From assembly GCF_013449725.1 (NCBI RefSeq), contig NZ_JACCFF010000001.1, forward strand, positions 1,860,001-1,924,000: DNA of 64,000 bases, written 5' to 3'. This stretch comes from Mycobacteroides sp. LB1 (lineage in GTDB: Bacteria > Actinomycetota > Actinomycetes > Mycobacteriales > Mycobacteriaceae). A model generated the notes under the pieces. It did not search any database and was not told where the DNA came from. It saw only the letters and a program-made list of their open reading frames with translations. Shown in pieces: positions 1 to 8,938 of the stretch. The position numbers and the translations under genes were made by a program. Positions within the stretch are counted from its first letter, which is position 1; every line of letters begins with the position of its first letter.

Positions 1-1902
1 TTCGGCCACGTCAACGGGCACTGGCTCGCCGAATACGCCATTCCTGCCGACCGTGCCGTCGATGGCGCGTTCCGGACTCTGTTCGACCGTGCCGAGGAGC
101 AGGTTCGCGGGATCATCACCGAGGCGGCCAACTCTGGTGCACCGGAAGGCACCGAGCCTCAGAAGATCGGCGATCTGTTCGCCAGCTTCATGGACACCGA
201 AGCCGTGGGGGAAATCGGCCTGGCGCCGCTCCACGAGGAGCTGGACCGGATCGTCTCGGCCCCGAATGCCACCGCGCTGGCCGCCGTCATGGGTGCGCTT
301 CAGCGGGCCGGGGTCGGCAGCGGCGTGGGCTGCTACGTGGACACCGACGCCAAGAATTCCGCGCGCTACCTACTGCACATCAGCCAGTCCGGCCTCGGAC
401 TGCCCGACGAGTCGTACTACCGCGAGGACCAGCACGCGGCGACACGCGATAACTACCGCGCCCATATCGCCGCCATGCTCGCGCTGGTCAACGGCGATGA
501 TGACCACGATGCCGCCGCCGCAACGATTCTCGAACTGGAAACCAAGATCGCGGCAGCACATTGGGATGTGGTCAAGCGGCGGGACGCCGAGCTGAGCTAC
601 AACCTGCTGCGCTTCACCGATCTGGAGCACACCGCACCTGGGTTTGATTGGAGTGGCTGGATTTCCGGACTGGGCGCCACCACGGGCCAGGTCAACGAAT
701 TGGTGGTACGGCAGCCCGACTATCTCACCACCTTCGCGGAGCTCTGGGCTTCGGAGCCGTTGAATGACTGGAAGCAGTGGGCCGGCTGGCGGCTGGTTTG
801 TGCCCGCGCGCCGTATCTCACCGAGCCGCTGGTGGCCGAGAATTTCGATTTCTATGGGCGCGCACTGTCGGGTACCGAGCAGATCCGCGACCGCTGGAAG
901 CGCGGTGTCGCGGTGGTCGAGTCACTACTCGGCGAAGCTGTCGGACAGCTCTACGTCGAGCGCCACTTCCCGCCGAATGCGAAGGCGCGCATGGAGGTAC
1001 TCGTCGATAATTTGCGTGAGGCGTATCGCGCCAGCATCACCGAACTGGAATGGATGACTCCGGAGACCCGCACAAAGGCCCTGCAGAAACTCGACAAGTT
1101 CACTCCGAAGATCGGCTACCCGGCCACCTGGCGTGACTACTCGACGATCGCCATCCGCCGCGATGATCTACTGGGGAATGTCCGGCGCGCCACGGCCGCC
1201 GAATGCGACCGCGGCCTTGCCAAGCTGGCCGGCCCGGTCGATCGCGACGAGTGGTTCATGACCCCGCAGACGGTGAACGCGTACTACAACCCGGGCATGA
1301 ACGAAATCGTTTTCCCCGCAGCCATTTTGCAGCCGCCCTTCTTCGACGCCGACGCCGACGATGCCGCTAACTACGGAGGAATCGGCGCCGTCATCGGTCA
1401 CGAGATCGGCCATGGGTTCGATGATCAGGGCTCCAAATACGACGGTGACGGCAACCTGGTCAACTGGTGGACCGACACCGACCGCGACGAATTCGGGGTG
1501 CGTACGACGGCGCTGATCAAACAATACGACGAGTTCGTGCCGCGCGCGCTGTCCGATCAGCATGTCAACGGCGCGTTCACCGTTGGTGAGAACATCGGCG
1601 ATTTGGGCGGTCTCTCGATCGCTCTGCTCGCCTACGAGATCTCGTTGGGCGGCAAGCCTGCTCCCGTGATCGACAATCTGACGGGTGTGCAACGAGTCTT
1701 CTACGGCTGGGCGCAGGTGTGGCGGACAAAGGCCCGTGAGGCCGAGGCTATCCGGCGTCTTTCGGTAGATCCGCACTCGCCGCCGGAATTCCGGTGCAAT
1801 GGCGTGGTGCGCAATATCGATGCCTTCTACGAGGCCTTCGCGCTCACCACAGAGGACGAGTTGTTCCTGGAAGACGATCAGCGCGTACGCATCTGGAGCT
1901 GA
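1..1902 (+). CDS. zmp1: M13 family zinc metallopeptidase, Zmp1-like (5' end outside window)
   Basis: The reading frame is open from base 1, so the N-terminus lies upstream. About 633 residues are visible; M. tuberculosis Zmp1 (Rv0198c) has about 663. The neprilysin/PepO-type zinc site is present: HEIGH encoded at 1399-1413 and the third ligand Glu at 1588-1590 in GENIGDLGG, with the substrate-binding NAYYNP segment upstream. The protein ends in a Trp-rich tail, as M13 enzymes do. In the family this is a peptidase of small peptides; Zmp1 is linked to survival in macrophages. No membrane anchor can be judged because the start is missing. It is convergent with the transpeptidase gene, with a shared terminator between them. 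The family call is firm; orthology to Zmp1 rests on sequence type and on synteny with the Rv0192-like gene next door. Confidence 0.93.
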   Translation, partial: FGHVNGHWLAEYAIPADRAVDGAFRTLFDRAEEQVRGIITEAANSGAPEGTEPQKIGDLFASFMDTEAVGEIGLAPLHEELDRIVSAPNATALAAVMGALQRAGVGSGVGCYVDTDAKNSARYLLHISQSGLGLPDESYYREDQHAATRDNYRAHIAAMLALVNGDDDHDAAAATILELETKIAAAHWDVVKRRDAELSYNLLRFTDLEHTAPGFDWSGWISGLGATTGQVNELVVRQPDYLTTFAELWASEPLNDWKQWAGWRLVCARAPYLTEPLVAENFDFYGRALSGTEQIRDRWKRGVAVVESLLGEAVGQLYVERHFPPNAKARMEVLVDNLREAYRASITELEWMTPETRTKALQKLDKFTPKIGYPATWRDYSTIAIRRDDLLGNVRRATAAECDRGLAKLAGPVDRDEWFMTPQTVNAYYNPGMNEIVFPAAILQPPFFDADADDAANYGGIGAVIGHEIGHGFDDQGSKYDGDGNLVNWWTDTDRDEFGVRTTALIKQYDEFVPRALSDQHVNGAFTVGENIGDLGGLSIALLAYEISLGGKPAPVIDNLTGVQRVFYGWAQVWRTKAREAEAIRRLSVDPHSPPEFRCNGVVRNIDAFYEAFALTTEDELFLEDDQRVRIWS

Positions 1903-1908
1903 CACCGC

Positions 1909-1949
1909 AACAAGAAAGCCCCCGGTCCGTGGCCGGGGGCTTTCTTGTT
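1909..1949. terminator. Bidirectional Rho-independent terminator
   Basis: A perfect 17-bp inverted repeat (left arm 1909-1925, right arm 1933-1949) with a 7-base loop. The GC core is flanked by an A-rich side and a TTTCTTGTT side, so it gives U-rich tails in both directions. It lies between the convergent zmp1 and L,D-transpeptidase stop codons. Confidence 0.9.
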
Positions 1950-1960
1950 GTCTTCAGATC

Positions 1961-2965
1961 TCAGAAACGCTGCCAGTCGTCGTAACCGTCGTAGTCCTTG
2001 TACGGACCACCGGGTGAGTTCTTCACGATCACCGGGTCACCGGGGTGGGACTGGTTGAAGTACCAGGTGGCATTGTCGGTGCTCAGATTGATGCAGCCGT
2101 GGCTGGTATCGCTCTTACCTTGTGCACCCACCGACCACGGCGCACCGTGGACGAAGATGCCCGAGTTGGAGAGCCGCGTCGCCCAGAACACGTCGAGCTT
2201 GTAGCCCTCGGCCGAATTGACCGGCACCCCGTAGGTGGAGGAGTCCATCACCATCTTCTGGAACTTCTCGCTGACGTAGTACGTGCCGTTCTTGGTCTCG
2301 TGCTTCTTGTCGTGCTTACCCATCGACATGGGCATGGTGCGCTCCACGACCCCGTTGCGGGTCACGGTCATCGTGTAGGTGGCGTCGTCAACCGTGGACA
2401 CGAAGGCGTCACCGACCTTAAAGCTCCACTTCGTGCCACCCGCATTCACGTTCACATCGGTGTTCGCGGGCCAGAATTGCGTGGGCTTCCAGCGCAGCTG
2501 CTGGTCGGTGTACCAATAGAAGTATCCCGGCACCGGCTTCGACGTGGTGATCTTCACGGCCGCCTCGGCGGCCTTCTTGTCCGTCACCGGAGCCGAGAAG
2601 ACAATCGTCACCGGCTGGGCCACACCGACGACATCACCGTTATTGGGCGAGTTCTTGAGCAACCCCACGGGCAGCGGGGGGACATCCCCCGTGGGAGGCG
2701 CCCCAGGCGGCGGTGTGGTCGGCGCCGGAGGCGGCGGAACCTCGCCGGGAGGCGGACCCTCCGGCGGTGGCGGCGGCACTTCCCACGGCGGAGGCGGTGG
2801 CGGCGGTAGCTCGAAGGGCGGTGGCGGAGGCCCCGGCTCTTCGATGCCTGGACCACCGGGTTCATCGGGGTCCGCGAGGGCAGGAACCACTCCGGCGCCC
2901 AACAGTCCTGCGACACAGATACCGCTGACGAGGGTGCGCCGGAACCAACGAGTTAAGACAAGCAT
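1961..2965 (-). CDS. Secreted L,D-transpeptidase, LdtMt4/Rv0192-like
   Basis: The protein makes 3-3 cross-links in peptidoglycan outside the membrane. Three parts are visible: an N-terminal signal peptide (residues 1 to about 32, ending ALA-D), a long Pro/Gly-rich stretch (to about residue 100), then an Ig-like domain and a C-terminal YkuD domain. The YkuD motif HGAPW followed by SHGCINL puts the catalytic Cys near residue 291 of 334. I chose the ATG at 2965 because AGGAG sits 7 bases upstream; a GTG at 2983 is in frame but would overlap that ribosome site. The proline-rich linker and the closeness to zmp1 match Rv0192 (remembered synteny). It is a single gene with its own promoter region to the right. 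Confidence 0.9.
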   Translation of the reverse strand: MLVLTRWFRRTLVSGICVAGLLGAGVVPALADPDEPGGPGIEEPGPPPPPFELPPPPPPPWEVPPPPPEGPPPGEVPPPPAPTTPPPGAPPTGDVPPLPVGLLKNSPNNGDVVGVAQPVTIVFSAPVTDKKAAEAAVKITTSKPVPGYFYWYTDQQLRWKPTQFWPANTDVNVNAGGTKWSFKVGDAFVSTVDDATYTMTVTRNGVVERTMPMSMGKHDKKHETKNGTYYVSEKFQKMVMDSSTYGVPVNSAEGYKLDVFWATRLSNSGIFVHGAPWSVGAQGKSDTSHGCINLSTDNATWYFNQSHPGDPVIVKNSPGGPYKDYDGYDDWQRF

Positions 2966-2983
2966 GCTCACTCCTGTAGACAC

Positions 2984-3000
2984 GACACATCCAGTGTGTC
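2984..3000. repeat. Short inverted repeat in the transpeptidase leader
   Basis: GACACA, a 5-base spacer and TGTGTC lie just upstream of the L,D-transpeptidase start. It could be an operator or an mRNA hairpin. The rest of 3001-3189 holds no gene that I can see; it should carry the transpeptidase promoter and the 3' end of the fadE19 operon. Confidence 0.4.
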
Positions 3001-3189
3001 ATAGCGTTCGTCGCAACCAGGCGACACTGTGTTTCACCCGCTCAAGAAAATGGTCCTTGACCAGGCACTATCGCCGTTGATTAGAAAACGTCACATCGAT
3101 AACCCCACAGGGGTATCTGTTCATAGCCGACGACCTGGGGAGTCGTACCGGATCCCCAGGTCACCCATACAGCTAAGTATTACTCAAGG

Positions 3190-4350
3190 CTACCGGCTCA
3201 GCGCCCGGGCGATGATCATCAGCTGGACCTCGCTCGTGCCCTCGCCGATCTCCAGGATTTTGCTGTCGCGGTATTGGCGCGCGACCGGAGACTCGTTCAT
3301 GAATCCCGCTCCCCCGAAGATCTGGGTGGCATCGCGCGCGTTGTCCATGGCTGCCTCACTGGCGATCAGTTTGGCGATCGACGCTTCGGTCTTGAACGGC
3401 TTTCCGGCCAGCAGCAGCGCGGCAGCGTGGTAGTAGGCCAGTCGCGAGGTGTGCGCGCGGGCCTGCATCCTGGCGATCTTGAACGAGACAGACTGGTAGT
3501 CGATGATCGCGCTGCCGAAGGCGGGCCGGCTGCGCGCGTACCGCAGGCTTTCGTCGACACACCCCTGTGCGGCGCCGGTTGCCAACGCCGCGATGGCGAT
3601 CCGGCCCTCATCGAGGATGCGCAGAAATCCCGCGTATCCGCGGCCGCGCTCCCCCAATAGGTTTTCGTGGGGCACGCGTACGTCGTCGAAGCTCAGCGGA
3701 TGCGTGTCCGAGGCATGCCATCCGACCTTGTCGTAGCTCGGCTCGACTGTGAATCCCGTTGTGCCGGAGGGTACGTGAATTACGGAGATCTCCGGCGATC
3801 CGTCCGGGGAGCGTCCGGTCACTGCCGCGACGCCAACCACCGCGGTGATATCCGTCCCTGAGTTGGTGATGAATGCCTTGGAGCCGTTGATAATCCAGCT
3901 GCCGTCGTCTTCGACGGCCCTCGTGCGAATCGATCCCGGGATGTCGGTACCACCACCGGGCTCGGTCAAACCGAAGGCGGCCAAAGAGTTTCCGGAGGCC
4001 AGCTCGGGCAGCCAGTGTTCTTTCTGCTGTTCACTCCCAAATCGATAGATCGGCATGGCGCCAAGCGAGACCGCGGCCTCAAGGGTGATGGCCACACTCT
4101 GATCCACCCGGGCCAGTTCCTCCAGCGTCAGACAGAGGGCGAAGTAGTCGCCGCCCATACCGCCGTACTCCTCGGGGAACGGCAGACCGAACAGCCCCAT
4201 TTCGCCCATTTGTGCCACCACCGCATACGGGAACGTCTTGGTCGCATCGTGATGTGCTGCGACCGGCGCCACCACCGAATTGGCAAATTCCTCAACGGTT
4301 TTACGCAGCGAGTCGTACTCGTCAGGTAGCTCTGCGGTGCTGAACGTCAT
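3190..4350 (-). CDS. fadE19: Acyl-CoA dehydrogenase, FadE19-like
   Basis: A 386-aa acyl-CoA dehydrogenase of normal length. It has the AFGLTEPGGGTD flavin-binding motif near residue 125, the middle-domain FITNSG segment, and GEGTSE near the C-terminus supplying the usual catalytic Glu (Tyr of the common YEGTSE is Gly here). It is the last gene of a three-gene operon and overlaps accA1 by 4 bases (ATGA), so translation is probably coupled. With methylcrotonyl-CoA carboxylase subunits upstream, the likely substrate is isovaleryl-CoA or another short branched acyl-CoA of leucine breakdown. The order fadE19-accA1-accD1 copies Rv2500c-Rv2502c. Substrate is inference; family is certain. Confidence 0.9.
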   Translation of the reverse strand: MTFSTAELPDEYDSLRKTVEEFANSVVAPVAAHHDATKTFPYAVVAQMGEMGLFGLPFPEEYGGMGGDYFALCLTLEELARVDQSVAITLEAAVSLGAMPIYRFGSEQQKEHWLPELASGNSLAAFGLTEPGGGTDIPGSIRTRAVEDDGSWIINGSKAFITNSGTDITAVVGVAAVTGRSPDGSPEISVIHVPSGTTGFTVEPSYDKVGWHASDTHPLSFDDVRVPHENLLGERGRGYAGFLRILDEGRIAIAALATGAAQGCVDESLRYARSRPAFGSAIIDYQSVSFKIARMQARAHTSRLAYYHAAALLLAGKPFKTEASIAKLIASEAAMDNARDATQIFGGAGFMNESPVARQYRDSKILEIGEGTSEVQLMIIARALSR

Positions 4351-6308
4351 GGTCTCCCCTCCTGGGGGTCGATAGCCGGGTGGATGGTGGCGAGGAGTTG
4401 GTCGACGGCCACTTGGTCGCCGACGGCCACCGAAACGGTCACGGTTCCGGCGAGCGGTGCGCGCAAGGTGTGTTCCATCTTCATGGCCTCGACCACCACC
4501 ACCGGAGCGTCGCGCTCTATGACGGTTCCCGTGCTCACCGACACGACACGCACAACTCCCGGCATGGAGCTACGGATTTCACCGTCCTCGTCCTCACCGT
4601 CGTGATGCCGTAGACGGGGTTCAGGTGCGATATCCGCGTGCCAGGTGCCCTCATCGGTCGCGATCCACGCCGCTGTCTCTGTGCGTGTGGCATCCGCGCG
4701 ATACAGCTGGCCGGCGAACTCGATGCTCACCTGTCCTGCCGTGCTGTGCACCTTGCTCTGAACCCGCTCGCCGTCGCCGACGCTGACCCCGGCCACCGGA
4801 TCGCTCCAGAGCCGGATCAGCTCGATCGACTCTCCGATGCGCAGCCGATACGAACGTGCTGCATGTTCGCCAATCCGCCACCCAGATTTGGCATTCCAAA
4901 GACCGTCTGAAGCGGACGCACCGTCCAACAGCGCCGCGGCGGCCACCCACACCCACGGTGGCGCGACGGGCGGGTGGTACTCGGCCGCGATCTTGTCAAG
5001 CAGGGCGGTGTCGATATCTCCGGCTATCACAACAGGATTCGTCAACAAGGCGCGCAGGAAGGCGATATTGGTGCCCACGCCAAGTATCCGGGTGTCGGCC
5101 AGCGCCTGGTTGGCATCGGCCAGCGCAGACGCGCGGTCGGCAGCGTGCACAATGACCTTGGCCAGCATCGGATCGAATCGAGAGCCCACAACAGATCCGG
5201 TAGCCAATGCCGTATCGGTACGAGCACTGCTCGAAAAACGGCCAAGCGCAACGCTCCCACCGGTCGGCAGGAACTCACGAGCGGGGTCCTCGGCGTACAC
5301 CCGCGCCTCGACCGCGTGGCCGGTCAAGCTGATCTGATTTTGCGCGAGCGGCAGGCACTCACCGGCCGCCACACCAATCTGCCACTGCACCAAGTCGATT
5401 CCCGTCACCATCTCGGTGACGGGATGTTCGACCTGGAGCCGGGTGTTCATCTCCATGAAGTAGAAGGACTCTGGATCATCCGAGTCAACAATGAATTCAA
5501 CGGTACCGGCACCGAAATAGCCGACGCTACGGGCAATCTGACAGGCCGCCTCGCCCATCGCGGCCCGCATTGCGGGCGTCAGCAGCGGCGACGGCGCTTC
5601 CTCGATCACCTTCTGGTGTCGGCGCTGCAGACTGCATTCGCGTTCGCCCAGGTGCACCATATTGCCGTGGGTGTCACCGAACACCTGAACCTCGATATGC
5701 CTGGGTCGAGCGAGATAGCGCTCGACAAGCAAGGTGTCGTCACCGAATATCGCGGTAGCCTCGCGCCGGGAGGCGACCAATGCGTCGGGCAGCTCGCCCA
5801 GGGCGTGCACCACCCGCATGCCCTTGCCGCCGCCACCTGCGGACGGCTTGATGATCAGCGGGGTGCCGATCGTCTCCGCCGTGGCGATCAGTTCGGCATC
5901 CGATTGCGCGCCGACACTGCCGGGCACCACCGGGACACCGGCGGCGGCCACTGTGTCCTTGGCTCGGATCTTGTCACCCATCGCATCCATCGCCTCTGCG
6001 GGCGGCCCGACGAAGATGATCCCCGCCGACTGGCATGCCCGCACGAAATCTGCGTTCTCCGAGACAAACCCGTATCCCGGATGGATGGCCTCGGCCCCCG
6101 CCTGCTTGGCGGCACTGATGATCGAATCGATATCGAGATAGCTCGAGGAATCGGCGCCGAGGCGCACCGCGGTATCGCAGGCAGCGAGGTGATCGGTGTC
6201 CCCGTCCGTATAGACCGCGATGGAGCGAATTCCCATGGCATGCAGGGTTGACGCGATGCGGACCGCGATCTCGCCGCGGTTCGCGATTAGGACACTGCGC
6301 ACTGTCAT
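4347..6308 (-). CDS. accA1: Biotin-dependent acyl-CoA carboxylase alpha subunit AccA1
   Basis: A 653-aa fusion of biotin carboxylase and biotin carboxyl carrier protein. It starts with the ATP-grasp-type N-domain (SVLIANRGEIAVRIA), has the HPGYGF and GGGGKGMR motifs, and the MNTRLQVEHPVTE catalytic segment near residue 290. It ends with the biotinyl domain, where the EAMKMEH lysine is the biotin site. I chose the ATG at 6308, two bases after the accD1 stop; an in-frame GTG lies at 6311, and starts further upstream would run into accD1. M. tuberculosis AccA1/AccD1 acts as methylcrotonyl-CoA carboxylase in leucine degradation. Here it sits in the same operon as its beta subunit, with an ATGA overlap to fadE19. 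Confidence 0.95.
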   Translation of the reverse strand: MTVRSVLIANRGEIAVRIASTLHAMGIRSIAVYTDGDTDHLAACDTAVRLGADSSSYLDIDSIISAAKQAGAEAIHPGYGFVSENADFVRACQSAGIIFVGPPAEAMDAMGDKIRAKDTVAAAGVPVVPGSVGAQSDAELIATAETIGTPLIIKPSAGGGGKGMRVVHALGELPDALVASRREATAIFGDDTLLVERYLARPRHIEVQVFGDTHGNMVHLGERECSLQRRHQKVIEEAPSPLLTPAMRAAMGEAACQIARSVGYFGAGTVEFIVDSDDPESFYFMEMNTRLQVEHPVTEMVTGIDLVQWQIGVAAGECLPLAQNQISLTGHAVEARVYAEDPAREFLPTGGSVALGRFSSSARTDTALATGSVVGSRFDPMLAKVIVHAADRASALADANQALADTRILGVGTNIAFLRALLTNPVVIAGDIDTALLDKIAAEYHPPVAPPWVWVAAAALLDGASASDGLWNAKSGWRIGEHAARSYRLRIGESIELIRLWSDPVAGVSVGDGERVQSKVHSTAGQVSIEFAGQLYRADATRTETAAWIATDEGTWHADIAPEPRLRHHDGEDEDGEIRSSMPGVVRVVSVSTGTVIERDAPVVVVEAMKMEHTLRAPLAGTVTVSVAVGDQVAVDQLLATIHPAIDPQEGRP

Positions 6309-6312
6309 CACG

Positions 6313-7890
6313 TCACATCCTGAAGATGCCGTAGGAAACCGGTTCAAGGGGTGCATTGGCGCAGACTCCTAGCGCCAGCCCGAGCACCGTGCGGGTGTCG
6401 GCGGGATCGATAATCCCGTCATCCCAGAGGCGCGCGGTGGAGTAGTACGGATTACCTTGGCGTTCATACTGTTCGCGGATGGGCGCCTTGAAGGCTTCCT
6501 GCTCGGCCTCGGTGAGCTCTTGTCCTGAGCCCGCGCGCTGATCGGCGCGCACAGTGGCGAGGACCGAGGCGGCCTGCTCCCCACCCATCACCGAGATACG
6601 TGCGTTCGGCCACATCCACAGGAACCGTGGCGCATAGGCCCGACCGCACATCGAGTAGTTGCCGGCTCCGTAGGAGCCGCCAATCACCACAGTCAGCTTC
6701 GGCACCCGCGCGCACGCAACGGCGGTGACCATCTTTGCCCCGTGTTTGGCGATACCGGCGGCCTCGTAATCACGGCCCACCATGAAGCCGGAGATATTCT
6801 GCAGGAACACCAGCGGTATCCGTCGCTGATCACAGATCTCGATGAAATGCGCTGCTTTCATGGCGCTTTCGGCGAAAAGCACACCATTGTTCGCGATGAT
6901 GCCGACAGGGTGCCCGTGCAACCTCGCAATACCGGTCACCACGGATTTTCCGTACTCCGCCTTGAACTCGGTGAACGTGCCGCCGTCGACCAATCGGACG
7001 ATCACCTCGTGAACGTCGTACGGGATACGCGGATCGGTGGGCACCACGTCATACAGCGTGCGCGGATCACGTTCCGGGGCAATCGTTTCGACAACCGGCC
7101 ACGGCGACTCTGCCTTGGGCGCCAAGGTGGAGATGATCCGGCGCACAGTCTGTAGAGCGTCGTTATCGTCGGTGGCCAGGTGATCGGTCACACCCGAGGT
7201 ACGGGAATGCAGGTCGCCACCGCCGAGCTCCTCGGCCGTCACCACCTCACCCGTCGCAGCCTTCACCAACGGCGGACCACCGAGGAAGATCGTGCCTTGC
7301 TTGCGCACAATGACGGCCTCGTCGCTCATCGCCGGCACGTACGCACCGCCCGCGGTGCAACTACCCAGCACCGCGGCGATCTGAGGAATTCCCTTGGCGC
7401 TCATGGTGGCCTGGTTGTAGAAGATCCGGCCGAAGTGCTCGCGGTCCGGGAACACCTCGTCCTGCATCGGCAGGAACGCACCACCTGAGTCCACCAGGTA
7501 GATACAGGGCAGCCGGTTCTGCAGCGCGACTTCCTGGGCGCGTAGATGCTTCTTCACCGTCATCGGGTAGTAGGTGCCGCCCTTGACGGTCGCGTCATTG
7601 GCTGCGATTACACACTCGCGTCCCGAGACCCGACCGATACCGGCAATGATGCTGGCGCCGGGAGCCTCGTCCTCGTACATGCCATTGGCCGCAAGCGCCG
7701 ATAACTCCAGAAACGGGCTGCCCGGATCGAGCAGGGCGCCAACGCGATCGCGTGGCAGGAGCTTGCCCCGGTCCACATGCCGCTGCCGGGACTGTTCGTT
7801 ACCGCCGAGCGCCGCGCGCGCGAGCCGCTCACGCAACTCCGTGACCAAACGGGCATGCTCGGCCCTGTTCTGCTCACCTACGAGAGTCAT
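6313..7890 (-). CDS. accD1: Acyl-CoA carboxylase carboxyltransferase beta subunit AccD1
   Basis: A 525-aa carboxyltransferase with N- and C-terminal crotonase-like halves. The N-terminal half shows the [18 protein letters not shown] motif and [14 protein letters not shown]. The C-terminal half has the [15 protein letters not shown] oxyanion motif seen in methylcrotonyl-CoA carboxylase beta chains. It is the first gene of the accD1-accA1-fadE19 operon. The ATG at 7890 is preceded by GGAG 7 bases upstream. The promoter region is shared with the divergent TetR gene and carries palindromes, so repression by that regulator is likely. Partner: AccA1, encoded directly downstream. Confidence 0.95.
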   Translation of the reverse strand: MTLVGEQNRAEHARLVTELRERLARAALGGNEQSRQRHVDRGKLLPRDRVGALLDPGSPFLELSALAANGMYEDEAPGASIIAGIGRVSGRECVIAANDATVKGGTYYPMTVKKHLRAQEVALQNRLPCIYLVDSGGAFLPMQDEVFPDREHFGRIFYNQATMSAKGIPQIAAVLGSCTAGGAYVPAMSDEAVIVRKQGTIFLGGPPLVKAATGEVVTAEELGGGDLHSRTSGVTDHLATDDNDALQTVRRIISTLAPKAESPWPVVETIAPERDPRTLYDVVPTDPRIPYDVHEVIVRLVDGGTFTEFKAEYGKSVVTGIARLHGHPVGIIANNGVLFAESAMKAAHFIEICDQRRIPLVFLQNISGFMVGRDYEAAGIAKHGAKMVTAVACARVPKLTVVIGGSYGAGNYSMCGRAYAPRFLWMWPNARISVMGGEQAASVLATVRADQRAGSGQELTEAEQEAFKAPIREQYERQGNPYYSTARLWDDGIIDPADTRTVLGLALGVCANAPLEPVSYGIFRM

Positions 7891-7912
7891 ACTCAGCTCC
7901 GAAGTTTAAATT

Positions 7913-7959
7913 TCAGTTAATCAGGATTAACTTGGTCTAAGGTAATCTCCGTTAACTGA
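7913..7959. promoter_or_regulatory. Palindromic operator region between accD1 and the TetR gene
   Basis: A perfect 16-bp palindrome, GTTAATC-AG-GATTAAC, lies at 7916-7931. A wider inverted pair, TCAGTTAA (7913-7920) and TTAACTGA (7952-7959), frames the whole divergent promoter. This layout suits dimers of the adjacent TetR protein controlling both directions. Binding itself is inference. Confidence 0.7.
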
Positions 7960-7990
7960 TTTGTCTAGATCGAGCCACTGAGAAGGTTTG

Positions 7991-8593
7991 ATGACCAACC
8001 TGGTACCCGAGTCGGAAACCCCGAACAAACGCGAACGCGCCAAGGCTGATCGGCGAGATCAACTGCTGGCAGCCGCGGCCCGCTTGGTGGCCATGCGGGG
8101 ATATGCGCGGGTGCGCTTGGAAGATCTCGGCTCCGCAGTCGGGATCAGCGGTCCAGCGATCTACCGACACTTCCCCAATAAAGAGGCTCTGCTGGTGGAT
8201 CTGCTGGCCGATGTCAGCCGCCGGCTCCTCGAGGGGGGAACCAACGAAGCTGAGACCGCCGAGACCGCACACGAGAGCCTGTCCCGGCTCATCGACTTCC
8301 ATCTCGACTTCGCACTCAACGAGAGCGATCTGATCCGGGTACAGGACCGCGACCTCGACTCGCTACCGGAGAACGCACGTCGTCAGGTACGTCAATACCA
8401 GCGCCGCTACGTGGAGGTCTGGGTCCAGGTGCTCTGCCGGACCGATCACGACCTCGATGAATCGGATGCGCGGATCAAGGCACATGCCGCCTTCGGTCTG
8501 ATGAACTCAACGCCCTACAGCGCCGGTCGATCGGCACCTGCGCAGACGCGAGCAGTGTTACGGCAGATGGTGGTTGCCGCGCTCAACTCCTAA
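7991..8593 (+). CDS. TetR-family regulator of the fadE19-accA1-accD1 operon
   Basis: A 200-aa regulator with an N-terminal helix-turn-helix near residues 28-65 (LLAAAARLVAMRGYA, then GPAIYRHFPNKEALL). The C-terminal ligand domain is alpha-helical. It is transcribed away from accD1, the same arrangement as Rv2506 and Rv2502c in M. tuberculosis. The ATG at 7991 has GAGAAGG 4 bases upstream; an in-frame TTG at 7988 would be too close. By analogy with leucine-catabolism regulators the ligand may be an acyl-CoA intermediate; this is not visible in the sequence. Probably autoregulated through the palindromes at 7913-7959. Confidence 0.9.
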   Translation: MTNLVPESETPNKRERAKADRRDQLLAAAARLVAMRGYARVRLEDLGSAVGISGPAIYRHFPNKEALLVDLLADVSRRLLEGGTNEAETAETAHESLSRLIDFHLDFALNESDLIRVQDRDLDSLPENARRQVRQYQRRYVEVWVQVLCRTDHDLDESDARIKAHAAFGLMNSTPYSAGRSAPAQTRAVLRQMVVAALNS

Positions 8594-8619
8594 GCGCGAG
8601 CGGAGAGATGGGCTCGCGC
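8594..8619. terminator. Hairpin between convergent TetR and ricR genes
   Basis: GCGCGAGC (8594-8601) pairs perfectly with GCTCGCGC (8612-8619) directly after the TetR stop codon. No T-tract follows, which is common for mycobacterial I-shaped terminators. It could serve both convergent genes. Confidence 0.6.
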
Positions 8620-8629
8620 CCACCCCGTT

Positions 8630-8938
8630 CTAGCTGCGCACCAACCGGGCGATCGCCGCGGAGGCCTCGGCCAGCTTCTCCTCGGCATCGGCGCCGCCGG
8701 AGGCAACGGCGTTGGAGACACAATGACCGAGATGCTCGTCGAGCAGCCCCAGCGCAACCGACCGCAGCGCACTCTGTGCGGCGCTGATCTGGGTCAGCAC
8801 GTCGATGCAGTACTTGTCATCGTCGATCATCTTTGCGATACCACGCACCTGTCCCTCGATACGCAAGAGACGCTTGGCGTAGTCATCCTTTTTCAGCGAG
8901 TAACCGTGTCCGGTCGAAGTCTTGGTGGTCATGTCCAT
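8630..8938 (-). CDS. ricR: Copper-sensing repressor RicR (CsoR family)
   Basis: About 100 aa and all-helical. It carries the CsoR copper ligands: Cys in DKYCIDVL, and His and Cys in LLDEHLGHC, with the Tyr and Glu second-shell positions also present. The segments RLLRIEGQVRGIAKMI and KLAEASAAIARLVRS match M. tuberculosis RicR (Rv0190) almost word for word as I recall it. The first ATG (8938) shares a base with the stop of the DUF305 gene; a second ATG at 8932 has AAGGGA 8 bases upstream and may be the true start. Apo-RicR binds TACCC-N5-GGGTA boxes, and two lie at the head of this operon, so the operon is probably copper-induced and self-regulated. Confidence 0.93.
   Translation of the reverse strand: MDMTTKTSTGHGYSLKKDDYAKRLLRIEGQVRGIAKMIDDDKYCIDVLTQISAAQSALRSVALGLLDEHLGHCVSNAVASGGADAEEKLAEASAAIARLVRS

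Noticed and set aside
2045..2809. 254-aa open frame antisense to the transpeptidase
   Set aside because: Its Arg-rich end is the reverse of the Pro-rich linker of the real protein.
4974..6251. 425-aa open frame antisense to accA1
   Set aside because: Lies wholly within a clear biotin carboxylase gene; Arg/Gly-rich shadow translation.
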